A stretch of DNA of 64,000 nucleotides from Pedobacter foliorum (GCF_013266735.1 NZ_JABSNU010000008.1:186001-250000), one strand, 5' to 3'. Shown: positions 24,529-33,254, counted from the stretch's first letter. Numbers and translations are program-made. The notes: generated by a model from the letters alone, not told the origin.

Positions 24529-27033
24529 ATGAAGAAACTTTACATCGTATTTTTATTACTTATTAGTGTGGGTTTTAGTGCTATTTCGCAAACTAAAACC
24601 TTTACAATAACAGAAACTATTACCGCGGCACCTAAGGCAAATTACCAGCTTGCCTCCAGATTTTCGCCCAACAAACTTAAAAAGATTGTTTACTCAACTG
24701 CTGTTGATCCGCATTGGCTAAAATTAAGCAATCGCTTTTGGTATGAGTACGAAACGCCAAATGGAAAACTATGGTATCTGGTAGATCCCATCGCAAAAAA
24801 CAAAAAGCAAATCTTTGATAATGCAAAACTGGCTTCCGAAATAACTACAATTATTCGTGACCCATTTGATGCTCAGCATCTACCATTGGAAAATCTTAAA
24901 TTTTCAAGCAATGAAAAACAGATCAGTTTTGAGGTGAAGAGTACCATTGATGAATTGAAAAAGGATCGTAAGGATAAAAAAGATGCGGATTCAATGCAGA
25001 AAAAAGTATTCTATTTCAATTATGATATTGCAAGTGCAAAGCTTACCGAGGTTCCTAATTACACCAAACCTAAAGCAAAGCCATCATGGGGTTCTGTAGC
25101 TCCAGATTCTTCTGCTATCATATTTAGCCGCAATTATAACTTGTACTGGATGGATAAGGAGAACTATAAAAAGGCAGTGAAAAATGAAGAAGACAGTACT
25201 ATAGTTGAGCATCAGTTAACCAAAGACGGGGTTAAATTTTATTCATATGGTAGTGATGGAGATGGTGAGAATAACGAAGAACAAGAGAAAAACAATAAAA
25301 AGAGACGTGGGGCTTATGTGTTATGGTCGCCAAACGCTAAGTATTTTGTGCTCGACAGAACAGACTCTCGGAAGGTAAAGGACCTTTGGGTTGTAAATAA
25401 CATAACCGGAGGTAGGCCGACATTAGAAACCTATAAATATCAGATGCCCGGTGAGCCGGAAGCTCCAATTGATGAGTTATTGCTATTCAATTTCGCCGAT
25501 AAATCATTTAAAAAATTGAATACGGCTGCATTTAAAGATCAGAGTGTATCAGTTTGGGGAGCACCTTCTTTGAATAAAGATCGTGACAATGAATTTAGGC
25601 CATCTATATGGTTAGGTAATAACAGCAAGATTTACTTTTCGCGTACCAGCAGAGATTTAAAAAGAGTTGATGTATGTACTGTAGATATCAATACAGATGT
25701 TGTAACTCCGGTAATTGACGAACGTTTTAATACTTATGTAGAAATTAACCGTCCAGGGTTGGTAAATGACGGAAAAGAAATTATTCACTGGTCGGAAAGA
25801 GATGGGTGGGCGCACTTTTACCTGTTTGATGGTAATGGTAAATTGAAAAATCAAATTACTAAGGGTGCTTTTCACTGCGAGAATATTGTGAAAATTGACG
25901 AAAAAAACCGAGTGCTATATTTTACAGCAAATGGTAGAGAAGCGAAAGAAGACCCTTACTACCTGCACTTATATAGTATCAATTTTGATGGATCGGGAAT
26001 TAAGTTATTGAATTCCGGTGATTTTGATCATGCCGTAAATATGAATGATGAGAATAAGTTTTTTGTAAATAACTTCTCAAGAGTTAATACCGTTCCTAAA
26101 TCAGTATTGATGGACAATACCGGTAAAAAAGTAATGGATTTGGAAACTGCTGATCTTTCCTTATTGATGGCAACCGGTTATAAGTTCCCGGAACCTTTTA
26201 AGGTAAAGGCTGATGATGGGATCACTGATATCTACGGTGTAATGTATAAGCCTTTTGATTTCGATCCTAATAAGAAGTATCCGATTATTGAATATGTGTA
26301 TCCAGGCCCTCAAACAGAGGTTGTTAATAAGTCATTTAGCAAAAGCATGGATAGAACAGATCGTTTAGCACAGTTTGGCTATGTAGTAATTACTGTGGGT
26401 AATAGGGGCGGTAATCCTGCCAGATCTAAGTGGTACCATACTTATGGTTACGGAAATCTGCGTGATTATGGTTTGGCTGACAAAAAGGCTGCGGTTGAAC
26501 AGTTAGCTGATAGGTATGCTTACATTGATGCAAGCAGAGTTGGTATTACCGGGCATTCAGGTGGTGGTTTTATGTCAACGGCAGCAATGTTGGTTTATCC
26601 CGATTTCTTTAAAGCTGCGGTATCAAATGCCGGAAATCATGACAATAGTATTTATAACAGATGGTGGAGTGAAAAGCACCATGGTGTAAAAGAGGTTATT
26701 TCTGCTAAAGGAGATACAACATTTAAGTATAGCATAGATAAGAACCCTGATCTAGCTAAAAATCTGAAGGGTCATTTACTATTGATGACAGGTGATGTAG
26801 ATAATAATGTACATCCGGCAAATACCATTAGGGTAGCTAATGCTTTAATGAAAGCAGGCAAAAGATTCGAGTTTGTGATTATGCCAGGACAGAGGCATGC
26901 TTTTGGTGATTTAACTGAGTATGGTTTCTGGAAACTTGCAGATCACTTTAATAAATACCTGATAGGTGACTTTTCTCAATCAGATCAGGTAAATATTCTG
27001 GAAATGGATAGGGAAGTGGAACAGAAGAAATAG
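24529..27033 (+). CDS. S9 family (DPP IV-like) prolyl oligopeptidase
   Basis: An 834-residue secreted serine peptidase with a signal peptide ending AISQTK, a beta-propeller region (about 50-560) and a C-terminal alpha/beta-hydrolase domain (about 580-830). The triad is visible: Ser in GITGHSGGGF, Asp in TGDVDNNVHP, His in GQRHAFGDL. It cleaves dipeptides or short peptides in the periplasm; the exact specificity is not readable. Monocistronic, ending just before the REP-like repeat and IS110 element. Confidence 0.9.
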   Translation: MKKLYIVFLLLISVGFSAISQTKTFTITETITAAPKANYQLASRFSPNKLKKIVYSTAVDPHWLKLSNRFWYEYETPNGKLWYLVDPIAKNKKQIFDNAKLASEITTIIRDPFDAQHLPLENLKFSSNEKQISFEVKSTIDELKKDRKDKKDADSMQKKVFYFNYDIASAKLTEVPNYTKPKAKPSWGSVAPDSSAIIFSRNYNLYWMDKENYKKAVKNEEDSTIVEHQLTKDGVKFYSYGSDGDGENNEEQEKNNKKRRGAYVLWSPNAKYFVLDRTDSRKVKDLWVVNNITGGRPTLETYKYQMPGEPEAPIDELLLFNFADKSFKKLNTAAFKDQSVSVWGAPSLNKDRDNEFRPSIWLGNNSKIYFSRTSRDLKRVDVCTVDINTDVVTPVIDERFNTYVEINRPGLVNDGKEIIHWSERDGWAHFYLFDGNGKLKNQITKGAFHCENIVKIDEKNRVLYFTANGREAKEDPYYLHLYSINFDGSGIKLLNSGDFDHAVNMNDENKFFVNNFSRVNTVPKSVLMDNTGKKVMDLETADLSLLMATGYKFPEPFKVKADDGITDIYGVMYKPFDFDPNKKYPIIEYVYPGPQTEVVNKSFSKSMDRTDRLAQFGYVVITVGNRGGNPARSKWYHTYGYGNLRDYGLADKKAAVEQLADRYAYIDASRVGITGHSGGGFMSTAAMLVYPDFFKAAVSNAGNHDNSIYNRWWSEKHHGVKEVISAKGDTTFKYSIDKNPDLAKNLKGHLLLMTGDVDNNVHPANTIRVANALMKAGKRFEFVIMPGQRHAFGDLTEYGFWKLADHFNKYLIGDFSQSDQVNILEMDREVEQKK

Positions 27034-27039
27034 TAAAAA

Positions 27040-27145
27040 GGGGTGTCCAAATTTAATCGATCGTCATGATGCTGAATTTATTTCAGCATCTCTCAAGAGA
27101 AAGAAAACCTTGCTAGTGCGAGATGCTGAAATAAATTCAGGATGA
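27040..27145. repeat. REP-like repeat, copy 1, interrupted by IS110
   Basis: Inverted arms (CTGAATTTATTTCAGCATCT at 27072 onward and AGATGCTGAAATAAATTCAG at 27121-27140) flank a spacer with CTTTCTC/GAGAAAG-type text. The family arm in other copies is GTCATCCTGAATTT then ATTTCAGGA. The right arm continues, after removal of the IS, at 28497-28520 (GATCTTACC...TTGAACACCCT), which mirrors the left outer arm GGGTGTCCAAA (27041-27051). Placed between convergent genes. Confidence 0.75.
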
Positions 27146-27192
27146 TTGTTATGACTCATACAAGTATTTTTTTAATATAATTTATAAAGATA

Positions 27193-28215
27193 TTATGCAG
27201 CAATTAATTGGTTATTTACATAGGGTTTTTGGTGGTTCACAACCGCTACAACCCTTAGAGCGATCTTATTTCGTATTGCGTTTAAGATGCTCATGGGATG
27301 TTTGCCTTCTTCCTTTTTACGGTTATAATACGTCCTGAACTCAGGGTAGTATTGTATGACCGATAAGGCACTAAGATGAAACATCTTTTTCAGGTCTTTA
27401 TTGGCCATATGATGCACGCGGTTTCGCCCCTTTATACTGATGCCACTACTATGTTCAAACGGTACAACACCAGCATAACAGGCGAGCTGCTTGCCACTGA
27501 TCTTAGCGGAGAAATTAGTCGTACAGCAGATCAGGTAAACAGCGGTTAGGTGACCAATGCCAGGTACAGTGATCAGCAGGTCATAGTTGTTTTTTAACTC
27601 TGGATTTTCAGCTATGATTTTATGAATCAGAGCTTCAATATCCTTGATAGATCCGGCAATGCCTTTGATCGCTGTTTTGTGAGCTTGCTCTATTGCTTTT
27701 TGCACCGTAGGATCATTAATATTTTTAAGTTCTTTGATATACTGTTTATTACTATTGATTTGCGAAAGCAGTCTTGATCTGGAAGCCATAAAGTCTTTCA
27801 GCTGCATTAGAGTAGGATTTAGGGCGGGTGAGGCTTTCAATGTGTCGGCTTCTTTCCAGGCATATTTGCATAGACGGATACTATCTATCTTGTCGTTTTT
27901 ACCCCTGGCAATACCAAAGCTCCATTTGATGTGGGCAGCATTGCCAATATGCAAAGACAGCCCCTTTTTGTTGCAAAAAGACCAGATCAGCCGATGGTAG
28001 ATGCCTGTGTTTTCGATCACCACTAAGGTGTTCTGATCCATAGCTACCTTGAAGCTTTTAAGCCATTTAAAAAAGGCTTTAAGTCCATCCAGGGTATTAT
28101 CAAAACGTGCTGTTTCAATAGCTTGTTTCTGGTGATCGGTAACTACCATCAGGGAAGCATCGAAGAAGGGTTTTGAGACATCAATGCCAATGAAAAATTT
28201 GCTGTTCGCATTCAT
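27193..28215 (-). CDS. IS110-family DEDD transposase
   Basis: A 340-residue recombinase with an N-terminal RuvC-like DEDD domain and a C-terminal Tnp domain. Acidic residues visible are Asp12 (GIDVSK), Glu68 (VIENTGIY), Asp108 and Asp111 (KNDKIDS). The Tnp serine is Ser256 or Ser257 in VVPFEHSSG. The hallmark VPGIGHLTAVYL and LACYAGVVP segments are intact, and no frameshift is seen, so it looks functional. It is preceded by about 280 bp of non-coding left end, the arrangement of the IS110 group (not IS1111), where a bridge RNA specifies target and donor. Confidence 0.9.
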   Translation of the reverse strand: MNANSKFFIGIDVSKPFFDASLMVVTDHQKQAIETARFDNTLDGLKAFFKWLKSFKVAMDQNTLVVIENTGIYHRLIWSFCNKKGLSLHIGNAAHIKWSFGIARGKNDKIDSIRLCKYAWKEADTLKASPALNPTLMQLKDFMASRSRLLSQINSNKQYIKELKNINDPTVQKAIEQAHKTAIKGIAGSIKDIEALIHKIIAENPELKNNYDLLITVPGIGHLTAVYLICCTTNFSAKISGKQLACYAGVVPFEHSSGISIKGRNRVHHMANKDLKKMFHLSALSVIQYYPEFRTYYNRKKEEGKHPMSILNAIRNKIALRVVAVVNHQKPYVNNQLIAA

Positions 28216-28241
28216 AGTATTAAATTATAATTTTGTAGCAA

Positions 28242-28432
28242 GACCTAACAGTTTTGCCCCATCGGTCCAAGTCCTTAATAATGGGTATTACCCTAATTGT
28301 TATATGGCCACTAAGGGAAAACACGGCAGCGGATTTCATCATGCTATAGGTATCAAAACCTTTACGACCGATTAATTCGCCGCTGCCGTGGTTAGGCAAC
28401 TTCCCTGCAAAATTCTGTATATCTGAAGAATT
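28242..28432 (-). ncRNA. Candidate bridge RNA of the IS110 element
   Basis: Read on the transposase strand: a 5' hairpin AATTCT/AGAATT (28432-28411), then target-loop stem CACGGCAGCGG (28390-28380) with CCGCTGCCGTG (28332-28322), enclosed by AGGGAA/TTCCCT, containing guide GGUCGU (28369-28364), a small AGGU/ACCU hairpin and guide CAUGAUGA (28343-28336). A second stem-loop, GGCC...GGUC (28309-28242), contains AUAACAAU (28303-28296), hairpin GGGU/ACCC and AAGGAC (28276-28271). The first pair matches target halves GATCGT and TCATCCTG; the second matches right end ATAACAAT and left start GTCCTT. Order and symmetry equal those of the IS621 bridge RNA. Confidence 0.75.
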
Positions 28433-28480
28433 AAACATAATACTAAATAACAATTGTTTTTTAGGTTCTAGACCACTGGT

Positions 28481-28488
28481 CAAATCTA
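28481..28488 (-). promoter_or_regulatory. -7 element at the IS left end
   Basis: On the transposase strand this reads TAGATTTG, a perfect TAnnTTTG. In the circular form the right end would place TTG 23 bases upstream, creating a junction promoter for the bridge RNA and transposase. In the integrated copy the upstream flank is REP DNA. Confidence 0.5.
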
Positions 28489-28496
28489 AAGGACGA

Positions 28497-28520
28497 CGAT
28501 CTTACCTTTTTGAACACCCT
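28497..28520. repeat. Displaced outer arm of REP-like copy 1
   Basis: CGATCTTACC then TTTTTGAACACCCT continue the right arm of the REP-like repeat across the IS insertion; the reverse complement mirrors 27040-27064 at both ends of the arm (GGTGT, CAAA and GATCGTC blocks). Confidence 0.7.
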
Positions 28521-28559
28521 ATTTGTTTAATAAAACAGAATTCATTTAATAAAACAGGC

Positions 28560-29666
28560 TTATTGTAAGCCTAACTTGCTTTTCAATTCTTTTGAAAGTG
28601 CTGCCTTTGGCACAACTAAACTTACGGTGTTAATTGCAAAATAAGGCTCCGATACTTCAATGTAGCCTTTAAAAGGACCTACATCACCCCACGAATTTTT
28701 CACTTTAAAAAATAGCTTGCCACTTGCTGTTTGTTCAAGACCAATAAGGTGCATCAAATGATCATCTTGAGTGGTTAAATTCTCATACAGCTGCTGACGC
28801 AACTCCGGTGTATATGCGATTTCTTTAACTTCAGGGTTTAGCTCTTTTTGTTTTGCATCAGTTGTATCAGCAAATAAAATAGCATAACCTTTTTGCTGCT
28901 GGAAATTTCTGTTGCTTACATCTGCATCCCACATAATGGTATATCCATTTTTTACTGCGGTAGTGGTTAATGATACCATTTCAGATAATGGAAGATTGTA
29001 AAATGATCCATTTGCAAAATTATCAGGTGCCTCTAAAACAAACTGACTGTAATAAGGATGGTGAGTAAAAGAGGTGATGTTTACATAATCGTTAGCATCA
29101 AACTTTAATACCTCCTGAGCAAATGTTTTTGCAGTATAATTTTTGCCTTTATATTCAAAATTAGTTGGAGGAACTCCAATTTTTTCATCAAGAATCTGTA
29201 CGTAACCTTTTAGCCAATCACTATCAAGAGGACGCTTTTTAAGTACACCATCAAGATATGTTTTTAAAGCAGTTTCTAATCCAGTGTGGTTAGGTATTTC
29301 ACCGCTTAGACCCTGAAAAGACGCCTGAGGCATTGCACCATACAGTGATATTGAGTGTATTAAGTCATGACCAAGACCGCCTTCTCCGAACTGTGCTTTC
29401 CCCTGACGTAGAATATAGTTTTTTGCTTTTTCTATATACACATTGCGAGCGGTAAACATTTCCGATAAGTTCAGCGCTCCTAAACCTTTACGGATTCCTT
29501 CTGATTCGATAAGGGAAGTGGTTGAGTAATTCCAACAAGTACCCGATTGACCCTGATTTTTAATGGAAGTAGCAGCATTTTCTTTTACAGGTTTTAGCAC
29601 ATTGTTTTGTGCTTGTGCGGATAAAATAAATCCAAACCCAATTGCAAATAATATGGTTTTTTTCAT
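28560..29666 (-). CDS. Secreted C1B (aminopeptidase C / bleomycin hydrolase-like) peptidase
   Basis: A 368-residue protein with a signal peptide ending SAQAQNN and the papain-like C1B fold. The catalytic residues are visible: Gln-Cys in NQGQSGTCWNYS, His in DHLMHLIGLEQ and Asn in KNSWGDVG. Bacterial PepC is usually cytoplasmic and about 440 residues; this shorter secreted form is common in Bacteroidota. It likely trims peptides in the periplasm. It is convergent with the S9 peptidase across the REP/IS110 region, and a terminator separates it from the porin gene upstream. Confidence 0.85.
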   Translation of the reverse strand: MKKTILFAIGFGFILSAQAQNNVLKPVKENAATSIKNQGQSGTCWNYSTTSLIESEGIRKGLGALNLSEMFTARNVYIEKAKNYILRQGKAQFGEGGLGHDLIHSISLYGAMPQASFQGLSGEIPNHTGLETALKTYLDGVLKKRPLDSDWLKGYVQILDEKIGVPPTNFEYKGKNYTAKTFAQEVLKFDANDYVNITSFTHHPYYSQFVLEAPDNFANGSFYNLPLSEMVSLTTTAVKNGYTIMWDADVSNRNFQQQKGYAILFADTTDAKQKELNPEVKEIAYTPELRQQLYENLTTQDDHLMHLIGLEQTASGKLFFKVKNSWGDVGPFKGYIEVSEPYFAINTVSLVVPKAALSKELKSKLGLQ

Positions 29667-29728
29667 TTTTAAATTAGCTAGTTCATTAAAAGTAGGAAAC
29701 CATCATGAGTTTTTATGAAAATAGCCAT

Positions 29729-29757
29729 AAAAAAAGCCCTCGCAAATGCGAAGGGCT
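29729..29757 (-). terminator. Intrinsic terminator of the porin gene
   Basis: AGCCCT-CGC (29735-29743) pairs with GCG-A-AGGGCT (29748-29757), one bulged A, loop AAAT. On the minus strand it is followed by seven T. It lies between the porin stop and the start of the C1 peptidase. Confidence 0.85.
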
Positions 29758-29783
29758 CTTTATCTAACCAAATGTAAAGTCTA

Positions 29784-30392
29784 TTAAAAGTGGAATTGGA
29801 TACCTAAATTAGGTTTGAAAAAGTTAGCTCCAAGATCGAATGAATCAGAACCAGCACCTTTAATTTTATCGCCATTACCATTCTCATAACGAGTGTTGTT
29901 GTAGCTTAAACCATTAATTCCAAACTCAATACCAATTCTTTTAGTTGGGTAGAAAGCAAAACCTGGAGCTAATGCAACACCAATGCTTGTAGAAGAACCT
30001 ACTTTATCACCTACTTTACCTGCAGCGTCAACAGCTTTAGCAGTTCCAAATTCCATTGGTACAGATAACTGACCGAAGAATTTGAATGACTCAGATAAAT
30101 TAGCATAGTAACGACCAAAAGGGCTAACTACAAATGCCTGGTTTTCAAATTTACTAATTTGTTTATCGTAGCTGTAACCAACACCAGTACCAACTGCAAT
30201 ATTATCACTTACAAAATAACCAACGCTTGGTACAATTTTGAAGCTTGTGTTTGATTTAGCACCTTCTGCATCTGATTTGCTAGTGCTAAATGCTGCATTA
30301 CCACCAACAATAATTTTTCCTTTTTCAGTTTGTGCTTGAGTTGTGAATGCTAATGCAGAAACTGCAACTAATGATAATAATAATTTTTTCAT
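29784..30392 (-). CDS. Outer-membrane beta-barrel protein
   Basis: A 202-residue protein with signal peptide (SALAFTTQAQTEKG) and an eight-strand-like barrel pattern (KIIVGGNAAFSTS, NTSFKIVPSVGYFV, NIAVGTGVGYSYD), ending in the barrel signal GIQFHF. Typical porin-family small barrel of Bacteroidota, function unknown. Monocistronic with a strong terminator, and high alanine/glycine use suggests good expression. Confidence 0.8.
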   Translation of the reverse strand: MKKLLLSLVAVSALAFTTQAQTEKGKIIVGGNAAFSTSKSDAEGAKSNTSFKIVPSVGYFVSDNIAVGTGVGYSYDKQISKFENQAFVVSPFGRYYANLSESFKFFGQLSVPMEFGTAKAVDAAGKVGDKVGSSTSIGVALAPGFAFYPTKRIGIEFGINGLSYNNTRYENGNGDKIKGAGSDSFDLGANFFKPNLGIQFHF

Positions 30393-30776
30393 TTTCTTAT
30401 TTTTTAATTTATAATCTGGTCGTTTGCTAGTTTTTATATTCTGACCATTTCCGTTATATAGTCAACACCTGTGCCAAACACAATCTGCTTCATTTTTCTT
30501 GAATCGCAATTTTTTGTAACTCGCTAACTAATAGTGAAATAAAATTAAAGAGGTATTTCAATATTATTTTAGGGTGACAATTAACTATTAATTGTCATTT
30601 AATTAACATGAGAATATATAGTCAGTTTGACTATTATTGTATAATTGTCAGGAATTATGTGTGTGTTTTGGCAGAATTTCAGCCACTATATTTTAAGTAT
30701 GCCAAGCCAAATTGGCGCTTTCCGTAAAAAAGATAATTTCATAAAATCATTGTGGCTACTTAAGTGTTATAACTAT
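30393..30776. other. Divergent intergenic region, porin / GH130
   Basis: An AT-rich gap of 384 bp. TATATAGTCA occurs twice (30455-30464 and 30615-30624); the second is part of a perfect 7-bp inverted repeat ATAGTCA/TGACTAT (30618-30624 with 30628-30634), a possible operator for the GH130 gene. The frame of that gene runs back to 30645 but lacks support. No gene seen. Confidence 0.4.
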
Positions 30777-32252
30777 ATGAGATTATTAATAGAGCGAAAA
30801 CCAATTAAGGTATATCCTGACCCAAAGCGTGTAATTGCCAGATTCTTTTTTAATGGAGAAGAGCGCGCGGTAGAAGTAGTAAAACATGTTATGAGTCTTA
30901 CAGCGGTAGAGGTTTTCGATATTATCTCTCCATTGCTACAGGAATATTCCAAGCGGCACAGAAGCATTACCAAAATTCTAAATAGGCATTGTAAGAAAGT
31001 AAAAGAATGCATAGAGACAGCTGGGTTTGATTATGAAGAAATGGATAAGTATCATAAGTTGCTAATTGGTTCTTATTTCACACATGAATATTCTATAGAA
31101 TCTGCGGCCTTTTTTAATCCATCTATTGTTGATGATCCTGATCAATCTGATCTTGTTGAAGGTGAAAGACGCGTAATTATTAGTTTTAGGGCAGTTGGAG
31201 AAGGCCATATTTCATCTGTAGTATTCAGAAGAGCACTTATAGATCGTAATCACGACATTACAGTAATACCTGTAGGCAATTATGTTGATGAAGCCGAGGT
31301 AGTAAAGAATGCTATTTATAACAAAAAACTATTTCTTAAAAAGGCAGCCGACTCAAAGATTAATTTTGAAGTACTGGATGAGATAGGTTTAAAGCTTGAA
31401 GAAAAATTTGATTATGCAACCCTGCGTAGAATTATTTTGGACTCTAAAAACCTGCAGGAAACAGACTTAATGAAGCTTGAGTATGATAAAGTGCTGTGGC
31501 TATCTGATACTTACCATGAGATTAGTTTTTCAAGAGATACGGATATATCTGACCGGGTTATCTTTCCTATTTCTGAATTTGAACGCAAGGGCATAGAAGA
31601 TGCAAGATTTGTCCGCTTTGTTAGAGATGACGGTTCAGTAATATATTATGCTACTTATACCGCGTTTGATGGCGCCATGATTATGCCTAAATTATTGCAG
31701 ACAACAGATTTTTATGAGTTTAAAATTAGTCCTCTACATGGCATAGGGGCACAAAACAAGAACCTTGCACTGTTCCCAAGAAAGATCAATGGTAAATACG
31801 CGATGATGTCGCGCATTGATGGCTTTAATAATTATTTGATGTATTCTGATAGGCTTACCGTTTGGGATAATCCGGTTAAGTTGCAGGAACCCAAGTTCTG
31901 TTGGGAATTTATACAGATAGGCAACTGTGGTTCGCCAATTGAAACCGAAGCAGGCTGGTTGGTGATAACGCACGGTGTTGGCCCTATGCGAAGGTATTGT
32001 TTAGGCGCCAGTCTTTTCGATCTAAATGACCCCTCAATAGAAATTGGCAGGTTAAGGGAACCTCTTGTTATTCCAAATACGGATGAGCGGGAGGGATATG
32101 TGCCCAATGTTCTGTATTCATGCGGTTCTATTATCCACAATGGGGAGTTGATTATCCCGTATGGCCTGTCCGATTACTGTTCTTCATTTGCTGGAGTTAA
32201 AATAGATATCCTGCTCGAGAAGCTAAAAAACTCGAACCAAGGAGATTTATAG
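30777..32252 (+). CDS. GH130-family glycoside phosphorylase-like protein
   Basis: From ATG 30777 the protein is 491 residues, cytoplasmic by lack of signal. The five-bladed propeller region (about 130-480) carries GH130 hallmarks: GIEDARFVRF, GIGAQNKNLALFPR, MMSRIDG, and a late WLVITHGVGPMRRY. GH130 enzymes phosphorolyse beta-mannosides such as mannosyl-glucose or 1,2-mannobiose. An N-terminal helical extension of about 120 residues is present. It converges with two GT4 genes and overlaps the nearer by 6 bp; a joint role in a mannose-containing glycan is possible but unproved. Confidence 0.75.
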   Translation: MRLLIERKPIKVYPDPKRVIARFFFNGEERAVEVVKHVMSLTAVEVFDIISPLLQEYSKRHRSITKILNRHCKKVKECIETAGFDYEEMDKYHKLLIGSYFTHEYSIESAAFFNPSIVDDPDQSDLVEGERRVIISFRAVGEGHISSVVFRRALIDRNHDITVIPVGNYVDEAEVVKNAIYNKKLFLKKAADSKINFEVLDEIGLKLEEKFDYATLRRIILDSKNLQETDLMKLEYDKVLWLSDTYHEISFSRDTDISDRVIFPISEFERKGIEDARFVRFVRDDGSVIYYATYTAFDGAMIMPKLLQTTDFYEFKISPLHGIGAQNKNLALFPRKINGKYAMMSRIDGFNNYLMYSDRLTVWDNPVKLQEPKFCWEFIQIGNCGSPIETEAGWLVITHGVGPMRRYCLGASLFDLNDPSIEIGRLREPLVIPNTDEREGYVPNVLYSCGSIIHNGELIIPYGLSDYCSSFAGVKIDILLEKLKNSNQGDL

Positions 32253-33254
32253 CGCTAAAATTTGATGGTAAAGGCTGATGTAATCAGCCACCATTTTTTC
32301 CTGAGAGAAGTTGCTAATTGCCCAATTTCGGCAGGTCAGCCGATCAATAGAAGATATAGATGAAACTGCTTTAATAGCTTCATCTACATCTTTTACCAGA
32401 AATCCGGTTTCATGGTCTTTTATCAGTTCAGGCATTGCTCCCTTGTTAAATGCAATAACGGGGGTTCCACAAAGCATAGCCTCAGCCACACTTAAACCAA
32501 ACGGCTCTTCAAAACTAATGGGATGTAATAATGCATAAGCTTTGCCCAACAATTCATTCCTTTGCTCTGGTCTGGCAGCGCCTATAAACTTAATCTCATC
32601 GTTTAAAAAAGGCTCAATCCTTTCGTTGTAGTAATTCTGATCCTGTACAATGCCAGCAATAATTAACCTGCGTTTTGTTTTTAGTGCTATTTGTATGGCT
32701 TCCGAAGTACCCTTGTCGGGATGTATTCGCCCAAAGAATAACAAATAGTTTTCAGGCGAAGCATTGAAATCGAAATTACCAACTTGAATTCCATTGTATA
32801 CCGAAGCGAGGTATTTTAAGGAGGGATGTCTGTTACTATTGCTTATAGAAACATAATGGCTTGTAGCGTTGTATTTTTGATAAACAGATAATATCTTTTC
32901 TGATGAAAAGCCATGGATAGTGGTTATTAATGGAGTTTTTATCAAGCGGGAATAGGTAAGTGGTAAAAAGTCGAAATGGTTATGAATCAGGTCAAATTGG
33001 TGTGCCTTTTCCATCAGGTTGCTAATGTGTAGGCATTCAACAACCTTGGCGTCAACGGTTTTATCTTCTTCGTATCCTTTATTTACCACAGCATCCAATT
33101 TTGCTGCCGTGATGGAATCTGATGTAGCGAATAAGGTTACCTCCAAGCCTTTACTTACCAATCCTTCAGTTAAATTCGATGCCATTTGTTCCCATGGCCC
33201 ATAATGCCACGGTGGAGTTCTCCAGGCTACGGGTGCCAGAACTGCTACTTTCAA
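32247..33254 (-). CDS. GT4-family glycosyltransferase
   Basis: A 335-residue GT-B fold transferase. The N-terminal domain begins KVAVLAPVAWRTPPWHYGPWE; the C-terminal nucleotide-sugar domain has FFGRIHPDKGTSEAIQIA, the EPFGLSVAEAMLCGTPVIAF motif with the E-x7-E acidic pair, and a final helix. Cytoplasmic or membrane-peripheral. Donor and acceptor unknown; the WRTPPWHYGPWE N-terminus resembles transferases acting on small sugars. Overlaps the upstream GT4 gene by 4 bases (ATGA), so they are translationally coupled. Confidence 0.85.
   Translation of the reverse strand: MKVAVLAPVAWRTPPWHYGPWEQMASNLTEGLVSKGLEVTLFATSDSITAAKLDAVVNKGYEEDKTVDAKVVECLHISNLMEKAHQFDLIHNHFDFLPLTYSRLIKTPLITTIHGFSSEKILSVYQKYNATSHYVSISNSNRHPSLKYLASVYNGIQVGNFDFNASPENYLLFFGRIHPDKGTSEAIQIALKTKRRLIIAGIVQDQNYYNERIEPFLNDEIKFIGAARPEQRNELLGKAYALLHPISFEEPFGLSVAEAMLCGTPVIAFNKGAMPELIKDHETGFLVKDVDEAIKAVSSISSIDRLTCRNWAISNFSQEKMVADYISLYHQILAL

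Larger units (their letters stand above)
27146..28494 (-). mobile_element. IS110-family insertion sequence with bridge-RNA region
   Basis: A 1349-bp element. Limits come from three agreements: removing it restores the REP consensus CAGGATGACGATC; both junctions share the dinucleotide GA on the plus strand (27144-27145 and 28495-28496; TC on the transposase strand), acting as core; and the non-coding left end holds guide-like segments matching these very ends. There are no terminal inverted repeats and no long target duplication, as expected for IS110. Left end 28494, right end 27146. The transposase is intact. Insertion beside a REP palindrome is a known habit of the family. Confidence 0.8.

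Noticed and set aside
27053..27076. Second perfect-looking target site for the IS110 RNA (TTAATCGATCGT then CATGATGCTGAA)
   Set aside because: It resembles the target loop (11 of 12 in the left half), but it is the opposite arm of the same REP repeat; without insertion evidence it is reported only as part of the REP, not as a separate feature.
27793..28000. Plus-strand ORF inside the transposase
   Set aside because: Antisense shadow of an intact DEDD transposase.
27040..28520. Terminal inverted repeats GGGGTGTCCAAA / AGGGTGTTCAAA taken as ends of a larger transposon
   Set aside because: They are better explained as outer arms of the REP-like repeat interrupted by the IS110 element.
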